Source: an uncultured Actinomycetes bacterium
GTDB lineage: Bacteria; Actinomycetota; Acidimicrobiia; Acidimicrobiales; Ilumatobacteraceae
DNA length: 7,763 bases
Reading direction: 5' to 3'
Assembly (NCBI GenBank): GCA_903925985.1
Contig: CAIYHK010000179.1
Location: forward strand, 1 to 7,763
Shown: positions 1 through 6,898 of the stretch, in pieces
Layout: each line of letters begins with the position of its first letter
Numbering within the stretch: position 1 is the first letter of the stretch
Translations under genes and position numbers: made by a program
The notes under the pieces: generated by a model
Told to the model about the DNA's origin: nothing
Seen by the model: only the letters and a program-made list of their open reading frames with translations
Database searches by the model: none

Positions 1-20
1 CCGAGACCCGTAATAACCAT
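1..20 (-). CDS. Possible 5' end of a gene running off the left edge
   Basis: An ATG on the minus strand (bases 18-20) opens a frame reading MVITGL before the window ends. It lies 42 bases downstream of the signal peptidase stop on the same strand. No Shine-Dalgarno sequence is visible; the bases before the ATG are A-rich. SipW-type peptidases are often next to the genes of their exported substrates, but six residues are far too few to identify a product, and the start itself may be spurious. Confidence 0.2.
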
Positions 21-39
21 TTTCGTTTTCTAAATTTGG

Positions 40-57
40 GCGGTACCTCGGCACCGC
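40..57 (-). terminator. Hairpin after the signal peptidase gene
   Basis: Just after the stop codon of the signal peptidase gene the minus-strand RNA can fold as GCGGUGC-CGAG-GUACCGC, a 7-bp stem (one G-U pair) with a 4-base loop. There is no U-tract after it, so it is not a classical intrinsic terminator. U-less hairpins of this kind are common at gene ends in actinobacteria. It could instead be a structure in the leader of the possible gene starting at base 20. Confidence 0.35.
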
Positions 58-62
58 TTGCT

Positions 63-608
63 TCAGATTGCATTTTCATGTTGTTTCCCTTCAGGGGTTA
101 GTTGTATTTCTTCCAAATGATGATTTCTCGACATCCAGACCGTTAGTTCCATAAGGACCAATGCAAGAACCAGAAGCACAACGAAGACTCGATTGTGCAA
201 TGCGAGTGCAATAAACCCGACTTTGGGTATTTCGCGAACCACTACACCGATCACACGCTCGTCAGGTATCGGCACAACATCAGTCGTGGTATTTGCATCT
301 CCTTTGGTGAGATAGGAAATGCCATCAAGACCATTTTCGATACCGACTACCCGGTGCGTAACCGAGTCAATCTGGCCAGTTAATGGCCGAAAGGTAATGA
401 TGTCACCAACTGTGATGTCATCTGACTTCTTGATTAGCAGTAAATCACCACGACTGATCGAAGGCTGCATTGAGCCACTAGTGATAACAATTGGGCGATA
501 TCCACCGATACTTACCGCGCCGATAGAACTCAATAAAGCAACTGCCGTAGCCGACAGGATCAAAATTGAGGTCAAAATTGACGCGATACTTCGGCCCTTG
601 CTCTGCAT
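63..608 (-). CDS. SipW-type (ER-type) signal peptidase I
   Basis: Membrane serine protease of 181 residues that should cleave signal peptides from exported proteins on the outer face of the cytoplasmic membrane. An N-terminal hydrophobic segment (about residues 8-33) is followed by the catalytic-serine box SGSMQPS with Ser46. The THRVVGI box places His85 where ordinary bacterial leader peptidases have the general-base Lys, which marks the S26B (ER/archaeal/SipW) branch. The TKGDANTTTD box (101-110) supplies the conserved Asp residues. A second hydrophobic segment (about 141-158) anchors the C-terminus, ending in a short charged tail. The length is normal for the family. The ATG at 608 has no Shine-Dalgarno sequence; a weak TACGTT -10-like hexamer (617-622) ends 8 bases before it, which would fit a leaderless mRNA, but this is tentative. 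It is 70 bases from the acyltransferase gene with a hairpin between them, so it is probably a separate unit or a weakly linked operon tail. SipW relatives usually process dedicated substrates encoded nearby; none is visible here. Confidence 0.9.
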   Translation of the reverse strand: MQSKGRSIASILTSILILSATAVALLSSIGAVSIGGYRPIVITSGSMQPSISRGDLLLIKKSDDITVGDIITFRPLTGQIDSVTHRVVGIENGLDGISYLTKGDANTTTDVVPIPDERVIGVVVREIPKVGFIALALHNRVFVVLLVLALVLMELTVWMSRNHHLEEIQLTPEGKQHENAI

Positions 609-630
609 TGCGGTTAAACGTACAGATGCA

Positions 631-650
631 ATCCGTCACTCTCGACGGAT
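631..650 (-). terminator. Hairpin between acyltransferase and signal peptidase genes
   Basis: A perfect 7-bp inverted repeat, ATCCGTC and GACGGAT, is separated by 6 bases and lies 29 bases beyond the acyltransferase stop. It is a candidate terminator for the lipid operon, but there is no U-tract on either strand, so it may act weakly, require Rho, or be a regulatory site for the signal peptidase gene. The rest of this 70-base spacer shows nothing convincing. Confidence 0.4.
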
Positions 651-678
651 GAAAGTCACGATCAGTGATGACGAATGT

Positions 679-1695
679 TTACCCGATGTCTGGCCAACGA
701 CGCTTTTGGCGACGACGCTGTCCGGTGTCACCCGTCTGTCGCATCTCTGAGAGCAACCATTGACGTCGCCAACCGTTGTATTCGGGGCCAGTCAATTTAG
801 GAGTGGCCTTTTCTTTGCGACGCAAGCGCGAATCCCAATAGTCGGTGCTCACTTCGTCAGCGAGTAGTTCAACAGCTTTTTGCAGTCGGGATCCCAATAC
901 GCGGATGTTCTCGTCTTGTTCTGGCCAGACCGGCGCACCAAAAACGATGCGTGTTCTGCCTGGTCGTAGTCGCTTTGCACCTTTGCCGAAGATTGAGCCC
1001 GTTCCATCGATGAATACAGGAATGAGCGGTGTTTGAGTACGGCTGGCGATGTACGCAGCGCCACCTTTCCATTCTTGGCCCCACCCATCTGGTGAGCGTC
1101 CACCTTCGGGGTAGATCACGAGGCTCCAACCAGTGTCAATTAGATTACGAATTTGTTCAGCACTCTTTCGCCCCGTTGCTTCACGGTCGATTGGAATCGC
1201 ATTAAGACTCAGCGCAGCTAACGTACCTTTGGCCCTGGTGTTGAAGAAATAGTCAGCGGCCGCTGCTGTAACAACCTTATTGCGCCACGGTTGCGGTATC
1301 ACCGTGGCCATCAATGGCGTATCTAGATGCGAATGGTGATTTGGGCAAAAGATCACGGGTATTGGATCTTCGACTCTTGCAAGATCAGCAAGTCGATCAA
1401 CTCCATATACCTGTGGGCTGGCAATCACACGAACCGCTGCAGTCACGGGTCCGGCTAAAAAGGCACGACGAAAACCTCTAGCCACCGGGGTCCGCGCCCA
1501 GCTGGTTTCAAAGTTGGCACCTAAGTGGTCTTCTTTGGGTTCAATCACAATTCCTTTTGGAACAGTGGGTGCTCGGTAGGGGAATCCAAGTTTGCGTACA
1601 CGACGAATTGCCGGTCTCGCAGCAAACTCAACGGCATCGCCTGCACGGGCGAGTACCTTCAGAGTTCCTTTCTTGGCGAGTTCCTTGGAATTCAT
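679..1695 (-). CDS. PlsC-family lysophospholipid/glycerolipid acyltransferase
   Basis: A 338-residue protein of the 1-acylglycerol-3-phosphate O-acyltransferase superfamily, which transfers an acyl chain to the hydroxyl of a glycerolipid or related alcohol at the inner membrane. All four family blocks are visible: block I NHHSHLD (His120 and Asp125 form the catalytic HX4D pair), block II NAIPIDR (165-171), block III PEGGRS (Glu197-Ser201, acceptor binding) and block IV LIPVFIDGT (224-232). About 100 residues precede block I, longer than in minimal PlsC proteins. The C-terminal tail (about 290-338) is very basic (RRKEK, RRRQKRR), which could help binding to anionic membranes. It is the last gene of the four-gene operon. 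The start ATG is 6 bases after the LarA-like stop, and only a weak AGGCG lies upstream, overlapping that stop codon. The acceptor cannot be told from the sequence; with a fatty acyl-CoA reductase in the operon, a fatty alcohol or ether-lipid precursor is possible, but ordinary phosphatidate synthesis is not excluded. Confidence 0.9.
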   Translation of the reverse strand: MNSKELAKKGTLKVLARAGDAVEFAARPAIRRVRKLGFPYRAPTVPKGIVIEPKEDHLGANFETSWARTPVARGFRRAFLAGPVTAAVRVIASPQVYGVDRLADLARVEDPIPVIFCPNHHSHLDTPLMATVIPQPWRNKVVTAAAADYFFNTRAKGTLAALSLNAIPIDREATGRKSAEQIRNLIDTGWSLVIYPEGGRSPDGWGQEWKGGAAYIASRTQTPLIPVFIDGTGSIFGKGAKRLRPGRTRIVFGAPVWPEQDENIRVLGSRLQKAVELLADEVSTDYWDSRLRRKEKATPKLTGPEYNGWRRQWLLSEMRQTGDTGQRRRQKRRWPDIG

Positions 1696-1701
1696 GGGCG
1701 C

Positions 1702-3288
1702 CTATTTAACGTCTGCAATCATGAGCGGGGGAACGCGCATGTGCGTGATGGTCGGGGTGCGACCCACCACATCAGACGCGATCTCTAAAGCATCATTGAG
1801 AGTTGATGCGGGGGTGAATCCGAGGCGTCGCACGGCGCGCACATCGCCACCCACAATGATGATGCGTCCACAATGGTGCATGGCATGAGTTCCCCAATAC
1901 CACATATAGAACGGATGCACGCCGTGATACGCATTGCCAGTGCGGTACAAATGCCGGTACCAATCGTCTTCTGCAAACTTCTTTTCATATTCCTTATGCA
2001 TCCGAACACCATCAGTTGTATCTGAAAGCACTTCTTCAAAGAAGTCGATGTAGCTCGGATGATGAACTGAGTTGAACTCCCACGGAGTCGGGTGCGTCAT
2101 GATGATCACGCCACCTTCACGCACCAGTGGTTTGCCACGGTACATGTTGAAGAAATACCCGAGAGCAGTGCACATCACGAGGATTGGGTTCATGATGGAG
2201 TTCACGTTGTAGGGGCATATATATGGAATGCCCATCGTGAGAATGTCGGTCTGGCCTTGAACTTCAACAATCTGTTGGTTGTAGACGTTTTCGGTGGTGA
2301 TTTTATGAACTGCCTCAACTTCTCCGGCTTGGATTGAGGTCATCTGGTGCGGTGCCTCAATCGAGTGAAAGATTTTGCGCGCAATTGAGGAGGGAGTTCG
2401 ATTCAGGGCTTTGCTTGAGGCCACGAACGTTGCACGGTCACGGGCATTCCACTCCCATTCACGCTTGCCGAGAAACCCGAATGGGTCGGGGAATGAATCG
2501 TTGTTGAGAGTGGTCTCAATCTGGAAAATCTTGGGGCCGTTATCGCGCATGATTTTTCCCATACGCCAGTTGGACTTATGAAGCTCACTTCGATGCTGAT
2601 CCATTAGTGAATTCGAGTGGAGCAAAGTTTGTGGATTGTGATGATGGCGCAATGATCTGTAACTTGCGAGCCCGGTGGCCGTGCTCTTCCAGCCGCCATC
2701 CATCGCGACAAGGTTGATATTCACATAAATGAGCAGGTCGCTTTCGGCGGCTCGCTTATTGATCTCAACCTCTTCACCCTCAGGAGTTGCGCCTAGGAAC
2801 GCGAGATTGTCTGGGTCTTCTGCATCGTGTTGGTAAAGGGTTCCGCGTGGGGCAAAAGCGTCGTAGACACGATCCCCGAGGGCATGGCGTAGCTCGTCTT
2901 CGGTCATCCGGCGATGCAAGGCAAGTGCGGCAATTATGTGGACATCGTCCACACCGGCATCAGCAGCTAAATCAAGTACGGCCTCAATGACACGTTGGCG
3001 GATGTCGGGACGCGTCATCTTGGGTAGCGGAAGGCTCACATCGTCAAAAGCGATCGTCAGTTTCATGCCGGGAAAGAGAAGTTCGGGCAAAGGATCAGAA
3101 TCAATCGGATTTAGCAATGCATGGCGGATTGCACCATCAATGTCTTTGATCGGATCATGAGGCTCGGGCGCATAGATCACCCGGCTGCGATCAGCAGGCA
3201 ATTTCTCAAGAGAGAAGTTTTCGCCTCGCCAAAAAAGCTGTGGTGGGGTGGAGCGGTCAACTTCTTGTACGAACCCTGGACGTGGCAT
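1702..3288 (-). CDS. LarA-like (DUF2088) nickel-dependent racemase/epimerase homolog
   Basis: A 528-residue protein of the LarA/DUF2088 family, whose founding member racemises lactate using a nickel-pincer nucleotide (NPN) cofactor. The cofactor signature is present: GGWKS (198-202) contains Lys201, equivalent to the LarA lysine that tethers the cofactor, and a His cluster (215-217) lies 14-16 residues later, matching the LarA spacing to its nickel ligand (His217 fits exactly). LALHRRMT (His125) matches the first catalytic His. The second catalytic His seems absent: the aligned stretch reads YVNINLVAMD. The usual DxTRP motif is replaced by DDVSLP (82-87), with a separate MTRP at 91-94. The protein is about 100 residues longer than LarA. 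The C-terminus (about 475-510) keeps a LarA-like GG-LGF-ASTL-AL pattern. Lactate is therefore an unlikely substrate; a hydroxyacid or hydroxylated lipid precursor is inferred. No larB, larC or larE cofactor gene lies here. The gene starts one base into the dehydrogenase stop (TGATG) behind a strong AAGGAG. Confidence 0.82.
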   Translation of the reverse strand: MPRPGFVQEVDRSTPPQLFWRGENFSLEKLPADRSRVIYAPEPHDPIKDIDGAIRHALLNPIDSDPLPELLFPGMKLTIAFDDVSLPLPKMTRPDIRQRVIEAVLDLAADAGVDDVHIIAALALHRRMTEDELRHALGDRVYDAFAPRGTLYQHDAEDPDNLAFLGATPEGEEVEINKRAAESDLLIYVNINLVAMDGGWKSTATGLASYRSLRHHHNPQTLLHSNSLMDQHRSELHKSNWRMGKIMRDNGPKIFQIETTLNNDSFPDPFGFLGKREWEWNARDRATFVASSKALNRTPSSIARKIFHSIEAPHQMTSIQAGEVEAVHKITTENVYNQQIVEVQGQTDILTMGIPYICPYNVNSIMNPILVMCTALGYFFNMYRGKPLVREGGVIIMTHPTPWEFNSVHHPSYIDFFEEVLSDTTDGVRMHKEYEKKFAEDDWYRHLYRTGNAYHGVHPFYMWYWGTHAMHHCGRIIIVGGDVRAVRRLGFTPASTLNDALEIASDVVGRTPTITHMRVPPLMIADVK

Positions 3289-4505
3289 CAGTGGCTCTCC
3301 TTATTTGTGGGTCGAAGGTCAAATGCGATCTTGAAGTCACCTCGTGCGCCAGAGGCACCAGCGTGGGCAAGCGCATCGGCATATTCGTGCAGTCGGTAGG
3401 TGGCGCTTAACAAGCGTTCAGCACCAATTTCGGCGGCGAGTTCAATTGCAAGATCAAAAGTTCTTGCTGAACGTCCACCGGGAAGAATTTCAGTTCCATA
3501 TGTGTAGGAACCGGCAAGTTTTGTTTCGCGATGCCATAGTCCAGTCATGTCCACTGAGACATTCGCTGGCATCCCCATCAGCACCACTGTTGATCTTGGT
3601 CGGGTGAGTCTGATGCATTGGTCAACACTTGCTGAGTTGCCAACGGCATCGATGGTTGCATGCGCACCAGACGACAAGTAATCGCCAACCATGTGGCACC
3701 CCGTGTGTCGACGCACTGCACGGGCTAGATCGTCGGGCGAGACAACTTCGGTTGCTCCCAGTGCGGATGCGAAACGGTGTTGGACCGGATAGCGCGCACC
3801 AACGATGATCTTCGCCGATGGAGCAAATTTACGTAGACCCGCAATCGCAGCAAGGCCCATAGTTCCCGCACCGAGTACGGCGATCACGGGTTCGGTTGTT
3901 TGCGCTGCGTGTTCGTTCTGAGCGATCGACCTAATTGCCATCAATGCTGCGTGGATACCACCAGCAAGTGGTTCAATCAGAACAGCTGCTTCATCCGACA
4001 TTGAGTCTGGGATCCGGTGCACCTGAGATTCATGAACCCATAGCTGCTCTGACCAGCCTCCACCAGTGGAGCAACAGAAGCCCGTTTGGATTCCTGGTTT
4101 GAGTGGTGGAAGTGCAAGGTGTGCGTAGTCATCACCATCACCTGGAGCAGAGTCGGGGTGTGGTGGTTTGTGACCGCGTGCAGCGTGTCCGAGTACTGGT
4201 TCAACCACAACACGGGTTCCGTCTTCGAGTAGGCCAACGATCTCATGCCCGGGAACGAATGGAAAGCTGACCCAATCCTCGAAATAAGGCGAGGCGTGCC
4301 CTTCAACCAGCGCGAGATCACTGCCACAAATTCCTGTCAGTAATGGGCGCAGGGTCATCCATCCCTTGCCTGGGCATTCGGGTAGGTCAATTGTGACGTG
4401 CTCTAGCGATGAGATCTTTGCTGCGCGTGCAGTACTTACTGAGGCGGCAATGCGCGATATGGCAAAACGTGAAACTGATCGATCAATTCTCAGCGCCCTC
4501 ATCAT
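3288..4505 (-). CDS. Zinc-dependent medium-chain alcohol dehydrogenase
   Basis: A 405-residue medium-chain dehydrogenase/reductase that should oxidise an alcohol or reduce an aldehyde/ketone with NAD(P). The N-terminal GroES-like domain carries the catalytic-zinc ligands GICGSD (Cys60), PGHE (His87, Glu88) and LIEPLAGG (Glu178). The Rossmann domain has GAGTMG (212-217). The second strand ends in VGARY, without the acidic residue typical of NAD enzymes and with Arg238 close by, which hints at NADP(H). The structural-zinc lobe (about 104-147) has none of the usual spaced cysteines: there is no Cys between Cys60 and the Cys-Cys pair at 144-145, while His107, His112, His116 and several Asp occur there. 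The first ATG (4505) overlaps the preceding gene by 4 bases (ATGA). A second in-frame ATG at 4502 is better spaced (5 bases versus 2) from the AGGGGG ribosome-binding site and would give a TGATG junction like the next one. It may process the aldehyde or alcohol made by the adjacent fatty acyl-CoA reductase, though this is inferred from position only. Confidence 0.88.
   Translation of the reverse strand: MMRALRIDRSVSRFAISRIAASVSTARAAKISSLEHVTIDLPECPGKGWMTLRPLLTGICGSDLALVEGHASPYFEDWVSFPFVPGHEIVGLLEDGTRVVVEPVLGHAARGHKPPHPDSAPGDGDDYAHLALPPLKPGIQTGFCCSTGGGWSEQLWVHESQVHRIPDSMSDEAAVLIEPLAGGIHAALMAIRSIAQNEHAAQTTEPVIAVLGAGTMGLAAIAGLRKFAPSAKIIVGARYPVQHRFASALGATEVVSPDDLARAVRRHTGCHMVGDYLSSGAHATIDAVGNSASVDQCIRLTRPRSTVVLMGMPANVSVDMTGLWHRETKLAGSYTYGTEILPGGRSARTFDLAIELAAEIGAERLLSATYRLHEYADALAHAGASGARGDFKIAFDLRPTNKESH
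3297..3302 (-). promoter_or_regulatory. Ribosome-binding site of the LarA-like gene
   Basis: AAGGAG on the minus strand lies 8 bases before the ATG at 3288, inside the end of the dehydrogenase gene. It is the strongest Shine-Dalgarno sequence I found in the operon. It fixes the LarA-like start at the TGATG overlap and supports coupled translation. Confidence 0.75.
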
Positions 4506-6898
4506 CGCCCCCTGCGTCCGGGAACAGGCATGTACTTCTTTCGTTCACGCTCAGACAGAATGGTGCCGATTGGTAACAATGGCTTGGACATTCCAGGAGC
4601 GGTATCCCAGTTTTCGACCAGCCATCCACGCTTGCGAGCGATCGCTGCGAGCCGGGTCTCTGGGTTGACAGCAACTGGGTGCCCAACTGCTTCTAACAAC
4701 GGTAAATCTGATGTCGAATCGGCGTAGGCGACACACTCATCCAAATTGAAACCCTCGGCCTCGCAGTAATCAGCGAGAACTTGAGCACGAGTTTCACCAG
4801 TTGGTGGAACTCGTTTCATCTCACCCGAGTATGTGCCATCAGGGCGAATGGACATCTCAGCAGCAACGATCTCATCAAACAGTGGTTTCAATCCTGCAAC
4901 TGCAAAATCAAGTGCACCAGTTATCAGAACCGTTCGGTGTCCAAGAGCGCGGTGCTCCCTAACTCGCCGTAGTCCATCGGGGAACGACTTCGTGATGATC
5001 AGTTGCGTCATCATGTCGCGCACGTCTTCGTCGATCTGTTCAACGGGTGCATCCTCATAGCGTCGGTAGAAGTAGCGCAGAAAGTCACCGCGGTCTTTGC
5101 GATCCATCGCAAGTAGCTGTGGGCTTTCCTTCAGTGTCTGGAGCACGTATCGAACTCGTTCGGGAGTATTCAGTCGCCGCGTTGCCAGCCATGAATAACT
5201 CTCCACGACGTTTGATGCAATGAGCGTGTTTTCAAGGTCGAATGCGGCAACGTGGCGCTCGCGCGAAAGAACATTGGCACGCAGTCGACTCGCACGATCG
5301 GTACGGGTCTTCCCTGGCTGGGTCTTAACACGAGCGTGTTGAACGATGGAAGGCAGGTGAATGTTGTGGATGTACTCGGGCCAGTCAACCGCACGCGGAT
5401 CGAAGCAGAAGTCGTCCCGATCTTTGGCGTCGAGGGTGTTCCAAATGCCCATGAGGTTGTCTACTTGATAGATCGCTTCACACTCGGTGTACAGCCCGTA
5501 GAGCTCGACATATTCAAGAGCGCGCTCAATATCGCCTTTGCGTTCTTCAAGCTTTGCAGCCCATTTTGCTTGGGTACCTCTTAATGGCAGAGATTGAAGG
5601 GTCTTTTCGGCACGGTTGGTCAACGATTGTGCGCGCTTGAGTTGGGTTTGCACACGACCGCGTCCAGGGAAATTCCAGTCCGGAACGATGATTGGCTGAC
5701 CTTCTGAGTCATAGATCGGGTGTTGCGTAAACCAGTCACGCACGTTGTCAACCAGAGTCCGGTAGCTGAGAGGGTTGATTCCGCCCGAGGCAACCTGAGT
5801 GATGTCGGGAGCCCGGTCGGGGCCAAGTGCGGAAACAGCGATGATTGCAGCAACGACAATGTCAACTGGAATGACATCGATCGTTCCTTCTGGAACGCCC
5901 GGAAACTCTTTCAACATTCCGCGTGCATAGGAAAGAATCACGGGTTCTGCCATTCGGAAACCACGAATCCATCCAGGCTTGGGTTCGGCGAGAGCAGACT
6001 CAATGATTGATGGCCGCACGATGCTGACTGGAATGTTTCGCTTTTCGTCGGTCAGTGCTTGTTCGCCGAGAGCCTTCGTGAAAGCGTATGCATCAGGCCA
6101 GCCCACACTTGCTGCACGCGAGCGGCCCGCAAGGACCAACTGATCCTTCACCCAGTCAGTGCGCAGTTGTTCGGTTTTGGCCGCAAGCGCAGGTGCACCG
6201 GCAGCACCAAGTTCACGTCGCGCTTCTTTTCTGAATGACTCCAATTGTGCAGGTGCTCGGCTTGCTGCTTCAGCATCGCTGCGGAGTCTGCGCGCGGCCT
6301 GAACTTCGTTACGCCAGTTCAATCCAAGATCAAATGGTCCTTCAGAAACCAGTTTTTCGGGTGCATTACCACGACGGTTTCCCGCAACGTAGCAAGTACT
6401 AACAGCGACCAAGTGTGGTGAAACACCCAACGCTTGCAGTGCATGGGCAATTCGTGTTGGACCCAAGAGGTTGATCTCGACAGCGGAGTCGAGTGGTGAA
6501 TCAAATGACACCGCAGCTGCAGAGTGAATGACAACATCACATGAAGCGAGGATTTGTGCGTCTTCAGGTGAAAGCCCGAGTCCATCAGTCGAAACATCGC
6601 CCGCAATTGTGACGATTCGCCGAGCACACATGGAATCGAAATCCTCAGCGGTGTCCTTCAAGTTCTTGCGCAGTAAATCGAATGCGTCGTTTTTGAGCAA
6701 CTCTTTGCGTACTCGCTCAGCGGCACTTGACCGACGACCAGGGCGAACCAGTAAAACCAATTCGCAATCAGGCACAGCACGAAGCAGGCGTTCAACAAGC
6801 GCAGTGCCAACAAATCCGGTTGCCCCGGTGATGGCTATGCGCTTTCCAGCGAGTGACTCCGCAATCACACCAAGAGTTCTAGCACCTTTCTCTACCAA
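4502..6898 (-). CDS. Fatty acyl-CoA reductase fused to a HAD-IB phosphatase-like domain
   Basis: A 798-residue cytosolic fusion. Residues about 18-400 form an extended short-chain-dehydrogenase (NAD_binding_4, male-sterility type) domain: TGATGFVG (24-31) binds NAD(P)H, VSTCYV (166-171) holds the Ser/Thr region, and YAFTK (271-275) gives the catalytic Tyr and Lys. A helical, Ala/Arg/Glu-rich insert (about 200-265) precedes the Tyr, as in bacterial fatty acyl-CoA reductases. Residues about 460-525 resemble the reductase C-terminal (Sterile/FAR_C) domain, with DNLMGIWNTL, FCFDPRAVDW and YIHNIH. The first part should thus reduce acyl-CoA to fatty alcohol or aldehyde. Residues about 548-765 are HAD-IB (SerB-like): motif I DLENT (554-558), motif II LITGA (659-662), Lys695/Arg704 near motif III, and motif IV DSTSD (Asp727, Asp731). 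The second motif I Asp is Glu556, and Arg704 sits where a Lys is usual. The TTG at 6898 has no Shine-Dalgarno sequence and lies inside a palindrome; GTG at 6868, giving a protein that begins MIAESLAGKR, is the more natural start for the Rossmann fold. First gene of the operon. Confidence 0.88.
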   Translation of the reverse strand: MVEKGARTLGVIAESLAGKRIAITGATGFVGTALVERLLRAVPDCELVLLVRPGRRSSAAERVRKELLKNDAFDLLRKNLKDTAEDFDSMCARRIVTIAGDVSTDGLGLSPEDAQILASCDVVIHSAAAVSFDSPLDSAVEINLLGPTRIAHALQALGVSPHLVAVSTCYVAGNRRGNAPEKLVSEGPFDLGLNWRNEVQAARRLRSDAEAASRAPAQLESFRKEARRELGAAGAPALAAKTEQLRTDWVKDQLVLAGRSRAASVGWPDAYAFTKALGEQALTDEKRNIPVSIVRPSIIESALAEPKPGWIRGFRMAEPVILSYARGMLKEFPGVPEGTIDVIPVDIVVAAIIAVSALGPDRAPDITQVASGGINPLSYRTLVDNVRDWFTQHPIYDSEGQPIIVPDWNFPGRGRVQTQLKRAQSLTNRAEKTLQSLPLRGTQAKWAAKLEERKGDIERALEYVELYGLYTECEAIYQVDNLMGIWNTLDAKDRDDFCFDPRAVDWPEYIHNIHLPSIVQHARVKTQPGKTRTDRASRLRANVLSRERHVAAFDLENTLIASNVVESYSWLATRRLNTPERVRYVLQTLKESPQLLAMDRKDRGDFLRYFYRRYEDAPVEQIDEDVRDMMTQLIITKSFPDGLRRVREHRALGHRTVLITGALDFAVAGLKPLFDEIVAAEMSIRPDGTYSGEMKRVPPTGETRAQVLADYCEAEGFNLDECVAYADSTSDLPLLEAVGHPVAVNPETRLAAIARKRGWLVENWDTAPGMSKPLLPIGTILSERERKKYMPVPGRRGR
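4508..4513 (-). promoter_or_regulatory. Ribosome-binding site of the dehydrogenase gene
   Basis: AGGGGG on the minus strand lies inside the last codons of the reductase-HAD gene, 2 bases before the first ATG and 5 bases before the second of the tandem ATGATG. The spacing favours the second ATG (4502) as the main start. Confidence 0.5.

Noticed and set aside
319..750. 143-residue plus-strand open frame over the signal peptidase and acyltransferase end
   Set aside because: It is antisense to two well-supported genes, shows no family motif and has no ribosome-binding site; the peptidase motifs on the minus strand explain the region.
1592..1888. 98-residue plus-strand open frame across the acyltransferase/LarA junction
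   Set aside because: Opposite two real genes with conserved motifs, with no sign of independent coding.
1702..3288. Naming this gene larA, a lactate racemase
   Set aside because: The cofactor lysine and nickel His are present, but the second catalytic His and the DxTRP motif are not clearly conserved and the protein is about 100 residues longer, so a lactate function is not supported.
4502..6898. Reading the fusion as a plain NAD-dependent epimerase plus phosphoserine phosphatase
   Set aside because: The FAR_C-like segment (FCFDPRAVDW, YIHNIH) and the helical insert before YxxxK point to fatty acyl-CoA reductase, and the HAD motif I differs from SerB.
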